Below, one piece after another: positions 30,401 to 39,925 of a stretch of 56,741 nucleotides of DNA. Source of the stretch: Candidatus Eiseniibacteriota bacterium (GTDB lineage Bacteria > Eisenbacteria > RBG-16-71-46 > CAIMUX01); assembly GCA_016712505.1 (NCBI GenBank), contig JADJQY010000011.1, positions 1 through 56,741 on the forward strand, given 5' to 3'. The position numbers were made by a program, and so were the translations under genes. Position 1 is the stretch's first letter. Every line of letters begins with the position of its first letter. Under the pieces are notes generated by a model. That model was not told where the DNA came from, did not search any database, and saw nothing but the letters and a program-made list of their open reading frames with translations.

Positions 30401-31862
30401 CTGCTGCCACATGATTCTGTCCTCCCCTAACTGCCAGATGAAAATGTCCCCCCATGAGGACATTCCAAATGAGCAGGAAAGAGGCCGGGAGGCCGGGTCT
30501 GGTGCAGGCGGCACTGGACGGGAAGATCACCAACCGGGAGGGAGCCTTGGCCTTGGGCCTGGGGGTTCGCCAGTTCCGCAGGTTGAAGGTGAAGTTCCGC
30601 GCCAAGGGATGCGAGGGCCTGATCCACGGCCTGCGAGGCGCTGCCTCCCCGAGGCGATGGGAGCAAGGACTCCGAGATCGTGTTCGGGATCTCGCCCTGG
30701 GCGTCTACGCCAACCTCAACGACAGCCACGCCACTGAGAAGATCCGCGAGGTGGACAAGCTGATCGTGGGACGCGAGACCGTGCGGAAGCTGCGTCGAGA
30801 CGCTGGGCTGGCCCCGAAGCGCAGCCGTCGGCCCCCGCAGCACCGGCAACGAAGGGCCAGACGAGAACAGCGGGGCAGTTTGGTGCTCATCGATGGCAGC
30901 GATCATGACTGGTTCGGACCGGACCGACCCCGGGCTTGCCTGGTCGGAGCGATCGACGACGCCACCAGCGAGATCTTGAGCCTGGTCTTTCGCCCGCACG
31001 AGGATCTGCATGGCTACTTCGAGCTACTCCGGCGCATGGCCGTAACTTGCGGCCTGCCGGTGCAGTTCTACGGGGATCGGTTTGGCGTCTTGGTTCGCAA
31101 CGACGCCCACTGGAGTCTGGAGGAAGAACTGCGGGGCAAGCAAAACCCGACGGAGTTCGGGCGCGCGCTCCGCGAGCTCAACATCGGGTTCATCGAGGCG
31201 CAGAGCCCCGAGGCCAAGGGACGCATCGAACGCCTCTGGAACACGCTCCAAGACCGCTTGGTGGCGGAACTCGCACTCGCCGGGATCACCGATCCCGAGG
31301 CGGCCGAGGCGTTCTTGCCCAGCTTCATCAAAGACCACAATCGACGCTTCGCTAAACCACCAAGCCAAGCCGCCTCGGCGTTCCAGAAGCCGCCGAAGGA
31401 TCTGCTCGAGATCCTCGCCTGCCGCTACGAACGGGTGGTGGCCAGGGACAACACCGTCAACCTGCCAGGGCGCTGGATCCAACTGCCGAAGGGGACCGGA
31501 GGACGCTCCTGGCAGGGACGCAAGGTCGAGGCCCGAGAGCTCCTCGATGGTCGCCTCATCGTCCGGCTGGAGGGACGGGTGATCGCCTCTCAAAATACGA
31601 ACACCGTTCCGTTCACCCTCGCCCCCAGAGCGCAGAAGTCCCGTCGGCAGCAGCTGGGCAACGATGGCCCGGCGAAGCCTCGTCCCACGTCCGACACGAT
31701 CTCCGAGCGAACGACCAAGAGCAAACCGGTCAGGAGCTCCAAACCGGCCCCTGAACACCCCTGGCGACGCAGGGCAATCTCCCCGATGGCGACCCAAACC
31801 CCATGAACCGGGGAGGACATTCTCATGTGGCAGTTAGGCGGACATTTTCATGTGGCAACGAC
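30401..31862 (+). mobile_element. IS1202/ISNCY-like insertion sequence
   Basis: A 1462-bp element with one transposase gene. Its ends are imperfect inverted repeats of about 45 bp, each made of two copies of a TGCCACATGANNNTGTCC unit separated by CCTAAC. Left: TGCCACATGATTCTGTCC, then TGCCAGATGAAAATGTCC. Right strand: TGCCACATGAAAATGTCC, then TGCCACATGAGAATGTCC. An exact 18-bp direct repeat flanks it. Long duplications are characteristic of the IS1202 family; as I recall, its ISTde1 subgroup gives about 15-18 bp. The open frame is intact, so the copy may be young. It sits 34 bases from the IS21 right end. Confidence 0.8.
30454..31806 (+). CDS. IS1202/ISNCY-type DDE transposase
   Basis: A 450-aa transposase in one frame. 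The N-terminal HTH (LVQAALDGKITNREGALALG, VRQFRRLKVKFRAKG) is followed by HATEKIREVDKLIVGRETVR and an rve-type catalytic core: LVLIDGSDHDWFG (first Asp), VQFYGDRFGVLV (second Asp), and AQSPEAKGRIERLWNTLQDR (Glu). The C-terminal region is a small-barrel/basic tail ending near HPWRRRAISPMATQTP. An ATG at 30469 (MSRKEAGRP) is an alternative start. All catalytic residues are present. Confidence 0.85.
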   Translation: MRTFQMSRKEAGRPGLVQAALDGKITNREGALALGLGVRQFRRLKVKFRAKGCEGLIHGLRGAASPRRWEQGLRDRVRDLALGVYANLNDSHATEKIREVDKLIVGRETVRKLRRDAGLAPKRSRRPPQHRQRRARREQRGSLVLIDGSDHDWFGPDRPRACLVGAIDDATSEILSLVFRPHEDLHGYFELLRRMAVTCGLPVQFYGDRFGVLVRNDAHWSLEEELRGKQNPTEFGRALRELNIGFIEAQSPEAKGRIERLWNTLQDRLVAELALAGITDPEAAEAFLPSFIKDHNRRFAKPPSQAASAFQKPPKDLLEILACRYERVVARDNTVNLPGRWIQLPKGTGGRSWQGRKVEARELLDGRLIVRLEGRVIASQNTNTVPFTLAPRAQKSRRQQLGNDGPAKPRPTSDTISERTTKSKPVRSSKPAPEHPWRRRAISPMATQTP

Positions 31863-31880
31863 ACCTCCGGCGCCGAGATG
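31863..31880 (+). repeat. 18-bp direct repeat, right (target duplication)
   Basis: Exact second copy of the sequence at 30383-30400. Confidence 0.8.
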
Positions 31881-32043
31881 GTGGTGCCTTCGCGCGGATT
31901 CGTCCTACACCCGTGCGACCGGATGCGCGGCGCCAAAGTGAAACAAGTCGGTCGTTCAGGTCCCGCTCCGAGCCGTTCCCCATCGGGCGCGCTTAACGGG
32001 GCAGGCCAAACACCCACCCCGAGGAGCGATCGCCTACGTGACG

Positions 32044-33123
32044 CTACCGCGGCGGCCGTGCCCACGTCGCCGGAATGATCCGGGTGATGGAGTCCAGCTC
32101 GATCACCTCGCCAGCATCAGCACGGTCGGAGGGCTCCGATGTGATGCGGAAGAAGTGGCCTCTGCTTTCTGGCGGCATCGCAACGCGAAGGGGATAGTCG
32201 CCCAATCGCACTGCAAAGTGCCACCCGCCGAGTTCCCGTCCCGCGCAGAACTGCACACGGGCCACTACAGGGCTTCCGATCAGCACTCCGACAAGGTGCC
32301 CGTACTCCCTGGTGTTTCGCCCTGCGCCGGCATCCGCGAGCACGTCGCCCCTGACGATCTTAACGAAGTCCTCAGGATCACGCTTTCCACATCGGATGAA
32401 GTCGCGAACCGCTGAGAAGGAGCCTTCATCGCCACTCATCCCCAGAAGCGAAAAGTACATCAAGTAGTTGAACGCGACCTTCGCCACCGCGCGATGGTGT
32501 CGATCCGTCATCGTCATCCTCGCGCGCAACCGCGCCTGGCGAGGAGCAACGCACGTGCTCTGTTCCCGCCAATCACTGCGGAGCCCAGCATCGTCACATA
32601 GCTTCTGAACCCAGTCAAGATCCTCGGAATCGCAAGGCACCTGAGCGGGATAGTCTCCAAACGGAAAGCCCGCCGTGTACAACTCGGTTTTCAGCGCTGC
32701 GCCATCCATTCCGGGGCGCAAACGCACAGCGACCGGTTCTCCCGTCGTCGGCGAGATGAAGTGTACTGCCCGTTGCTCCATCGCCAGTCCCGTCGAGGGA
32801 TCCACCTCCCAAAGCGTCGGAGTAGTACCGTCGGGACCAATTCCAACCAGCTCAATGGGAGGCTGACCGGATGCGTTCTTCTCGAACGCAGTGTGTTTAT
32901 GTGGTCGTGGTCGACCCTTGATGCCGATTTTCGCCCTGTATAGGGCCACGGGGCCAGCTAGGCACAATTCGGCGTCTGCCTTCCCGAGTTCGGAGTTGCA
33001 GTCTGCGCACACGCGATTCCGCAAGACTAGCTCTGATCCGTTCAACAGGAACCTCCCCAGCCCTCGGGGCACGACATGCTCTTCGTTGAACTTCGTATCC
33101 GATCTCCGACAGTAGACACACAC
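32044..33123 (-). CDS. HNH endonuclease-like protein
   Basis: A 359-aa protein with an N-terminal HNH/treble-clef module: CVYCRRSDTKFNEEHVVPRG supplies the first Cys pair and the EHVVP catalytic His, a conserved Asn follows in LRNRVC, and CADCNSELGKADAEL supplies the second Cys pair. The remaining about 290 residues are unrecognised (AFNYLMYFSLLGMSGDEGSF; VQFCAGRELGGWHFAVRLGD). The GTG start at 33123 lies three bases after the TGA of the PLD-type gene (TGA CCC GTG), so it is coupled to the R-M operon as its last gene. Expected to be a metal-dependent nuclease; target unknown. Confidence 0.75.
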   Translation of the reverse strand: MCVYCRRSDTKFNEEHVVPRGLGRFLLNGSELVLRNRVCADCNSELGKADAELCLAGPVALYRAKIGIKGRPRPHKHTAFEKNASGQPPIELVGIGPDGTTPTLWEVDPSTGLAMEQRAVHFISPTTGEPVAVRLRPGMDGAALKTELYTAGFPFGDYPAQVPCDSEDLDWVQKLCDDAGLRSDWREQSTCVAPRQARLRARMTMTDRHHRAVAKVAFNYLMYFSLLGMSGDEGSFSAVRDFIRCGKRDPEDFVKIVRGDVLADAGAGRNTREYGHLVGVLIGSPVVARVQFCAGRELGGWHFAVRLGDYPLRVAMPPESRGHFFRITSEPSDRADAGEVIELDSITRIIPATWARPPR

Positions 33124-33126
33124 GGG

Positions 33127-35470
33127 TCATCGACATCGTGTCCTTTCGCCCCATGAAGTAGGGCCCGCGCTCAACTCGCCGCCGCCACGGTCGTACCCGC
33201 CTGCCCAAGGCAGCGTGACGACGCGGGAGGCGAGGAACGAGCGCTCGCCGTCCGTTGCGTCGGGCGCCAGAACCACGACCTTGCCGCCGTCGCTCCCATG
33301 CCGCACAGCGAGGACGACACGAACGCGAGGCACTGCGCAAGCGCGAAGAACGACCAGATCCCCAGGCTGTACGCGGCGCACGGTTGGTCGATGCTGATCC
33401 AGCGTTAGAGCCACGAGCGCGAAGGTCTCCAGGGCCGCGCGATGCACCGCGAGCCACCGCTCTCCATCCACGCGGAAACGGGGTGTGCGGGCGACGCTCT
33501 CCTCGAGGATGGTCCATGCCTCGGTGTCGTCCGCGAGCCATGGGCTCAGCGTCGCCAAGAGCTGAACGGCGTACCACTGCTGGTCCTCGAGTCCTTCGAG
33601 GCCACCTCGTTGCGAGGCCACGGTGATGTCGGCCTCCACGTCCCACGCGAGCCACGCGAGGAGCCCGACGACCATCGACAGCTCGGCGAAGCCGTCGCCG
33701 CCCGCCTCGGTGATCGCCCTCGGCGCGAGAGCGTCTGGGCCCCAGCCGACCGCGAGCGCCGCCGACTGGAGGAGGTTCCACTCATCCTCGCGATCGACGA
33801 GCTCGTGGTGCATGCGCTTCCACTCGGGGCGCTGCTCGACGAAGCGCAACGTGCGGATGACTCCGAGCACCGCCGCCAACTGCACGACGCCCCGACGCGC
33901 GCGGTCGGGTGCAGCGGCAAGCTCGAACTGCCCGTCCATGCGCTTGATGAGGCGTCGAACCTTCCCTCGACACGCCTTCGCCAGCACCTCGAAGTCCGGT
34001 GCCTGCCGCGCGAGTTCGCCGCCTTCCTCTTCGTCGGCGCCGATCTCCTCCTCCTCGCTGCGCCGTCGAGGCGACGACGTCGTCGTGAGCCCCTCGCCGA
34101 GCCTACGCATCAGCGCGTCGAGCAACACGACGATGTCACCGCTCGCGAGGCTCCTCGTGCGTCGCGCCGAGGACTTCCGCCCGGCAGCCGAAAGCGCGAG
34201 CGATGCCGGAGCCTGGCCTGCCTCCTGGTCCGCACCGGCCCCTGTCGCCGGACGGAGCGGCGTCGTGCGCACCACGTCGTCCGAGTCGAAGATGACCTTC
34301 TCCGTCAGCTTCAGCAGCGCCTCGAGCTGCGTCGGATCTTCTTCGAGCGCGCCGAGCGCCTGCCGGAGCGCCTTGCGCGTATCGCCGCCGAGGTTCTTCG
34401 CGATGTCCTCGGTGCGGTGAACGACGACGAGCGTGTGACCATCGCGTGACGGCTGGCGCGCCGAGCAGTGCCTCCATTCCGAGCAACTCGGCTGCACCCT
34501 TGCGGCGATCGGCGACCACGGCCTCCGCGTTGCGCGCGCCCGGTGCCGCGAAGAACGCTGCAACGCTCGGGTTCGCGCTGCCCGTGACGAGCAGCTCCTC
34601 CTGCTTGCCGGCGAACCAGAACAGCTTCGCGTGCAGGTAGCGCGACGCCCCTTCACGCCGCTGCGGGATGGCCGGGACGCTGGCGATGTTGACCCACTCG
34701 ACACCCTCGAGCTTCGCGGCCTCGACCGGATCGATCTCCACCGACTCCGGGTCGATGCCGATGACGAGCCGCTTCGGGCGCACCTCGCGCTGAAGCCGCC
34801 GAACCAGTGCCAGCGCCGGGTCGAAGAACGGCCCGCCGATGAAGGCGCTCGTGACGTCCTTCGGAATGAGGGGCGCGACCTGCGACCAGAGGTCGGGGCC
34901 CGCGCTCGCCTCCGTGAGCAGTTGCCGGTCCTGTGGGCCGGTCCCGAGTGGCCCGTCGAGCCAGGGCACGCCCAGCTTCACGCCCTCGAAGGACTCGACC
35001 ACATCGGGAAGGTTCGCGGGCACGAACCCGGCGAGGTAGTCGAGCGCCTGCCGAAACGGCGCACCGCCCGCACGCAGCGCGGCGCCGTCGAGGCGGAAGA
35101 CGTTGGTGACCTCGTCGTTCAGGCCGAAGCCCGAGAGCGTCATGTTGTGGCTGCCGACGAGCAGCGAGCCCTTCGACTTCCCGAAGCGAAGGAACAGCTT
35201 CGGGTGGAACGCGCCGCCGACCTTCACGGGGATGAGGGTGTAGTCGCGGCCGGCGCGACGTGGCCGCAGCTCTTCGATGGCGAACGCCTCGGCGCATCGG
35301 GTCGCGTCGACCATCAGCACGTTGTGCGTGCAGCCCGCCGCCATGAGCCGCCGGAGGACCACCTCCTCGTAGAACGGGAAGTAGCAGCTGTAGGTCGTGA
35401 TGACCGACGCGCGAAAGCCGGTCTCGGCGACGTGATCAAGCAGCGAAGTGGACGCGAGCTCAGCCGACAC
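33127..35470 (-). CDS. Phospholipase-D-type protein, large, of R-M operon (one frameshift)
   Basis: About 780 aa. Residues 1-330 contain two HxK half-sites of the PLD superfamily: FHPKLFLRFGKSKGSLLVGS then HNMT (residues about 95-120), and LHAKLFWFAGKQEELLVTGS then ANPS (about 275-300). The second Asp of classical HKD is replaced, as in many PLD-type nucleases or helicase partners. After a frame change near 34445 there is a long helical region (DIAKNLGGDTRKALRQALGA), an acidic linker (SEEEEIGADEEEGGE) and an unrecognised C-terminal domain ending in a small-barrel-like segment (RVQPGDLVVLRACAVPRVRV). Its ATG at 35470 is 11 bases inside the preceding gene. PLD-type proteins in defence systems often cut DNA; here that is inferred. 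Confidence 0.75.
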
Positions 35471-37097
35471 GGCACGCCTCCAGCTCGGCTCGGCCGCGGT
35501 CGGTCAGGAGCATCACACCCTCGTCGTCGTACGCGACCAGGCCGAGGTCGCGGAGGATCTGCTGCGCCCTGCTGACGCGCGGCTGGGTGAAGACCGGGGC
35601 CGGCGCCTCGACCACGCGCAGCTCGCCTTCGAGAGGGCGGATGCGGAACGTGTCACGGCGCTCGCCACGCAGCTTGCGGAGCGCCACGCGAAGGTGACGA
35701 GCGACGCCCCACTGCACCGCGAGCCAGCGAACCCACCCCTCGACGGTCAGCCCGGTCCACTCGGCCTTCGAGGCGTGCCGCAACGAGAGCAGGTGAACCT
35801 CGCGCGGGTCAAAGTACTCCGGGTCGAGCTCGAAGTCGCCGTAGGGGTACTCGTCGACGCCGCGCGCGAGCAGCGCCAGGAGGATGGCGATGCTCTCGCG
35901 CGCGATCTCCTCGAGGTTCGTGTCGTCTTTCAGCGGCAGGTTCTGAAGGCGCCATCCTCGCTGAAGCTCGTGGTCTTCGTTCTGCCAGTCGGCCAGCGCC
36001 GGAAGTGCCCCACGAACGCGCGTGACGAGCGCGTCCAGCGGCAGCATCAGGTCGGCGTCCAGCGCCGCGAGCAGCCGGACCGCGACGTCGGCCGCGTCGC
36101 TCGCCTGTCGGATCTTCCTGGCCTCGTCGCGCTCGATGGCGCGAAGCACCGACGCGAAGAGCCCCTGCACGGCGATCGAGAGCAGCTCGTTGCGCTGGTA
36201 CGTTCCCCAGCCGCGAAGCACCCGCTGGTGCGCCTCGGTGACCTGCCACGTCGAGCCGTCGACGAGCGCGCCCGTGTAGGCCGAACCGCGCAGCAGACCC
36301 TCGAAGGCGTATTCAGGATCGCGGGCGGGCTGGCTCACGAGGTCGAGCATCAGCCCGAGCGAGGCCCGTCGTGTCGTTCCTCCGTCGCCCTGGAACGGCT
36401 CGGTGCGCGCTAGGAACAGATCGAGGAGAAGCTCGTGCTCGGTCGCGTTCTCGTGCAGCTTGCACGGGCAGAACGCCTCCAGCTCATCGAGCTCCTCCCA
36501 CGTGGAGGTCGGCTGTTCCAGCACGCGGAAGAACGCATCTTGCGGGACGGCGCTCGCGAACGCCTCCGCGAGCTGCCGCCCGCGCTGCTCGTCGTAACCG
36601 GGATAGCCAGCGCCCTCGTGGTGGTCGAGCACGCGAAGGTCACGCAGCGGCCCGAAGTAGTACTGACCGAGCCCGCCGAGCTTGTTCTTGAAGTAGCGGT
36701 TCGGGCCCTCGAGGGCCGCGTAGTCCTCGAGAGCAAAGCCCTCCGCGTCCTCCGCGATGCGCAGCAGCTTGTCGCGCCCGACCATCGCGCGCCCGTGCAG
36801 CCCATCATCTCCGTCGCCGACGACACGGGCGTGACGGATCGCGACGAGCGCGAAGAGGCACTCGGCGCGCCTCAGCACGCGACGGAACTCGTCGACGGAG
36901 TGGTCGGGGTAGCGCCGCTCGAATGCCCATACCACCCACGGGTGGAACGAGTAGTAGCGGGCCCGGTCGGTGACGTTCGTGATGCCAGGGAGAAGCTGGC
37001 CGTAGAGCGCTATGCAGGGCGCCTGCACGCCAAGGTGATCGAGGCCACGGATCGGCTCGGGCGGCTTCACCCACGCAACTGTCTCGGCCGCCGCCAT
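35460..37097 (-). CDS. Unrecognised 545-aa protein of R-M operon ('X')
   Basis: One uninterrupted frame. The N-terminus (IRGLDHLGVQAPCIALYGQL, LPGITNVTDRARYYSFHPWV) begins a conserved-looking, mostly helical body with a CPCKLHENATEHELLLDLF segment in the middle; its two Cys and nearby His may bind metal. The C-terminal about 80 residues (FTQPRVSRAQQILRDLGLVA, YDDEGVMLLTDRGRAELEAC) look like a winged helix. I do not recognise the family. It starts 23 bases after hsdS and overlaps the PLD-type gene by 11 bases, so it should be made together with both. Confidence 0.65.
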   Translation of the reverse strand: MAAAETVAWVKPPEPIRGLDHLGVQAPCIALYGQLLPGITNVTDRARYYSFHPWVVWAFERRYPDHSVDEFRRVLRRAECLFALVAIRHARVVGDGDDGLHGRAMVGRDKLLRIAEDAEGFALEDYAALEGPNRYFKNKLGGLGQYYFGPLRDLRVLDHHEGAGYPGYDEQRGRQLAEAFASAVPQDAFFRVLEQPTSTWEELDELEAFCPCKLHENATEHELLLDLFLARTEPFQGDGGTTRRASLGLMLDLVSQPARDPEYAFEGLLRGSAYTGALVDGSTWQVTEAHQRVLRGWGTYQRNELLSIAVQGLFASVLRAIERDEARKIRQASDAADVAVRLLAALDADLMLPLDALVTRVRGALPALADWQNEDHELQRGWRLQNLPLKDDTNLEEIARESIAILLALLARGVDEYPYGDFELDPEYFDPREVHLLSLRHASKAEWTGLTVEGWVRWLAVQWGVARHLRVALRKLRGERRDTFRIRPLEGELRVVEAPAPVFTQPRVSRAQQILRDLGLVAYDDEGVMLLTDRGRAELEACRVG

Positions 37098-37120
37098 CTA
37101 CGTGTCCCCCATGGGCATCA

Positions 37121-38326
37121 TTAGCTGGCCATTGCTTCGCTCGTCGGGCGCTTCTCGAACGCGGGCGCGAACGCGCGTGACAATGCAACGCGTGCGAGAA
37201 AGTCGAGTTCCTTGCCCGCGGCGGCTGCTCGCTCGCTCGCGGCGGCGAGCGTGTCGCGCAGCCTCTTGAGGTAGGCCACGATCGCTACCTGTTCGTCGCG
37301 GGACGGTACGGGCACCGGGAAGGACAGAAGCTTGTCGGTTTCAAGCTTGCGGGTGTCGTGGGTGGACTTCGCAACCAGCGCGAGCAGTCCGCGATTGAGC
37401 GCGCGCAAAGCAAACAGCAGGTACTCGGCGTCGACATCGCCCGCGTGCAGCGCCTTCATGTCCTGGTTGATCGTCGCGTCGACCGTAAGCCGACCGACCG
37501 GAACAGTGCGCACGAGGATCATCCCACGCGTGACGATGAGTAGGGCTCCTGCCTTCACGAGCTTGGCCGGCGACTCTTGCGTGGCCTCCACCGAGATATG
37601 GTCTTCCGAATCGTCAATCTCCCAGCGCTTCATGTCCTTCGGCGACACCCAAGGGATGCTCCCCGACCAGTAGAGCGGATTGGCCTTCGAGGGCGTGCCG
37701 CCGCCCTGCAGCCGGACAAGCTCGCCGAGCGGGCGCGTCGCGGTGACGCGAGCAAGCCTGTCCTCGGCTGCGCGCTCCCATGCACCGGCGATTGACGCAT
37801 CTGCGAGACAACGGGGCCGAGCCGCCTCCGCGATCTTGCGCTCGAGTTCCTCGACCTGCTGAACGACCGAGCGCTGCTCGGGAAGTGCCGGCAGCGGAAC
37901 TACGAGGTTCAAGAACGCATTTCGCGAGAGCGTGCGGTTCCGCCCGGCGCCTCCAGGCGAGACACGCAGCAATGCGTCGAGCCCTTCCTTCGTGCGGAAG
38001 TAGTGAAGGAGGAACCGCGTGTCGAGACGGGAGACGTCGGGTCGGAACGTGGGAAAGCGGTGCGAGCCGATCATTCCGGTCTCGGCCTCGCCGACGATGC
38101 CGACAGCACCCTCCCAAGCGAAGACGATGTTCAGCACGAAGTCTCCAGGCTCAACCCAGAAAACTTTCTTCTCTCCGAGAGCTGTCCCCGAAATCGGCTC
38201 CTTGTGGAAGAGGCCACGACCGTGGGACCGGATGCCGATTTCCCGATACTCGGCAGCCCCATCGACATCGACAGGACGAGGCACGGGCTGCAACACGTCG
38301 CCCAGGCGTACGCGCGGCCACGTCAT
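37121..38326 (-). CDS. hsdS: Type I restriction-modification specificity subunit
   Basis: A 401-aa specificity subunit that sets the bipartite DNA target. Two target-recognition domains are seen. The first is WPRVRLGDVLQPVPRPVDVD ... GDFVLNIVFAWEGAVGI. The second is PLGELVRLQGGGTPSKANPL then YWSGSIPWVSPKDM. Each is followed by the spacer helix with its lead-in: VVPLPALPEQRSVVQQVEEL and FPVPVPSRDEQVAIVAYLKR. Length and two-domain symmetry are normal and the gene is intact. Its ATG overlaps the hsdM stop by four bases. Confidence 0.92.
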   Translation of the reverse strand: MTWPRVRLGDVLQPVPRPVDVDGAAEYREIGIRSHGRGLFHKEPISGTALGEKKVFWVEPGDFVLNIVFAWEGAVGIVGEAETGMIGSHRFPTFRPDVSRLDTRFLLHYFRTKEGLDALLRVSPGGAGRNRTLSRNAFLNLVVPLPALPEQRSVVQQVEELERKIAEAARPRCLADASIAGAWERAAEDRLARVTATRPLGELVRLQGGGTPSKANPLYWSGSIPWVSPKDMKRWEIDDSEDHISVEATQESPAKLVKAGALLIVTRGMILVRTVPVGRLTVDATINQDMKALHAGDVDAEYLLFALRALNRGLLALVAKSTHDTRKLETDKLLSFPVPVPSRDEQVAIVAYLKRLRDTLAAASERAAAAGKELDFLARVALSRAFAPAFEKRPTSEAMAS

Positions 38327-39901
38327 CGTGCGCCCTCGCTGGCGAGTTGCTTCTGCACGTCCTCGAGAATCTCGATCAGCGCGCGCTCGGCAGTGAGGGC
38401 CTGCTTCACGAGCTCCGCCGCGGGGAGGCGCTCAAGCTCGTCAGCAGCGTTCGGATTCGGCAGGTCGAGGTTTGCGCCCTTCGCGAGTACCCCTTCTGCC
38501 GAGACCTTCACGCCTGTGTGCCCTCGGATCGCTTGCTCCACCACTGCTTCAGCGGTTCGAACTCCTCGAACTGGATTGGCGAGGTCTTCGTGTACTTCTT
38601 GCGCCCCTCGGGCAGCGGGTGCTCGTAGAACCAGATGTCGCCGGTTGCGCCGCTGCGGTCGAAGAAGAGGACGTTCGTAGGGATCGGCGTGTAGGGCTCG
38701 AAGACGCCGTTAGGCAGCCGCACGATGGTGTGGAGGTTGAACTCCCGCAGCAGCTCCTCCTTGATGCGTGCCGCGATGCCGTCGCCAAAGAGCACGCCGT
38801 TGGGCACGACGACTGCGGCGCGTCCGGGCTTTGGCGCGCGCTTCAGCTTCCGCATGATGAGCTGGAGGAAGAGCAGCGCGGTCTCGGCGGTCTGCTTGTC
38901 CTCGGGAAGTTCGAGAGGATGCCGCGCTCCTCCTCGCCGCCGAACGGCGGGTTCGTGAGGATGACATCGACTCGCTCCTTGTCGCCGATCTCGCGCAGGG
39001 GCACCGAGAGGCTGTTGCCCGGCTCGATGCGCGGCGTCTCGAGCCCGTGAAGGAGCAAGTTCATCTGCGCGAGAAGGTACGGCAGCGGCTTCGCTTCGTT
39101 GCCAAGGATGGTGCCCTGCTGAAGCTGGCGGCGCTGCTGCACCGTCTTGCACTGCTTCTCCATGTGCGAGTAGGCCTCGACGAGGAAGCCGCCGGTGCCG
39201 CACGCCGGGTCGAGCACCGTCTCGCCGATCTTCGGGTCGGTGACCTCGACCATGAAGCGGACGACAGGGCGCGGCGTGTAGAACTCGCCCGAGTCGCCGG
39301 CCGCGTCGCGCATCTCCTTGAGCATCGACTCGTAGAGGTTGCCGAGCGTGTGGATCTCGTCGGACGACGTGAAGTGGATGCCGTTGATCTTGTTGATGAC
39401 GTCGCGGAGCAAGTAGCCGTTGATCATCCGGTTGACCGTGCCCTTGAACACGGTCGCGATGACGTCGCGGCGGTCACCACCCTCGGCGCCGCGCAGCGCA
39501 CGCAGGTACGCAAAGAGGCCCGGGCCCTTCGAGCCATCGGGGCGGCGACACTCCTCCTGGTTGATGAACGCGATCAGCTCGTCGCCTGTGATGCCGTCTT
39601 CCTTCGCGGCCCAGTCACGCCAGCGGTAGGGCGGCTCGATCGCGGGCTTGAACTTCTTGCCCGAGAGCTTCGCCTCCTCCGCGCGCATCGACTCCATGTC
39701 GTCGAGGAACTTGAGGAACATGATCCACGTCAGAACCGGGATGCGGTCGATCTCGCCGCTAAGCCCCTTGTCCTTGCGCATGATGTCCCGCGAGGCCTTG
39801 AGGATCGTCCCGAGGCGCTGGGCGGTGGTCGCGGGCGTGCCGTTCGCGCCGGCACCATTCCCGTTCGCCTTCGTCTTCTTCGTCGTCTTCTTCACTGCCA
39901 T
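38323..39901 (-). CDS. hsdM: Type I DNA N6-adenine methyltransferase subunit (two frameshifts)
   Basis: The modification subunit. It has an N-terminal HsdM helical domain (GLSGEIDRIPVLTWIMFLKF), a SAM-binding motif in VLDPACGTGGFLVEAYSHM and the catalytic TNPPFGG motif of adenine methylases. In the second frame are RAAVVVPNGVLFGDGIAARI and RLPNGVFEPYTPIPTNVLFF, and in the third the C-terminal KVSAEGVLAKGANLDLPNPN. Shifts near 38925 and 38525 are probably base errors, since all pieces are in order without loss. About 525 aa. It starts 24 bases after hsdR. The N-terminus has a low-complexity basic tail (VKKTTKKTKANGNGAGANG). Confidence 0.9.
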
Positions 39902-39925
39902 CAGCTCGTTCTCTCGGGCGAGCCA

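Noticed and set aside
31881..32043. Second insertion-sequence remnant right of the IS1202-like element
   Set aside because: No inverted repeat or transposase sequence recognised; simply the interrupted target region.
34631..36413. Long rightward frames opposite X and the PLD-type gene
   Set aside because: Same antisense-shadow composition; no ribosome sites and no family features.
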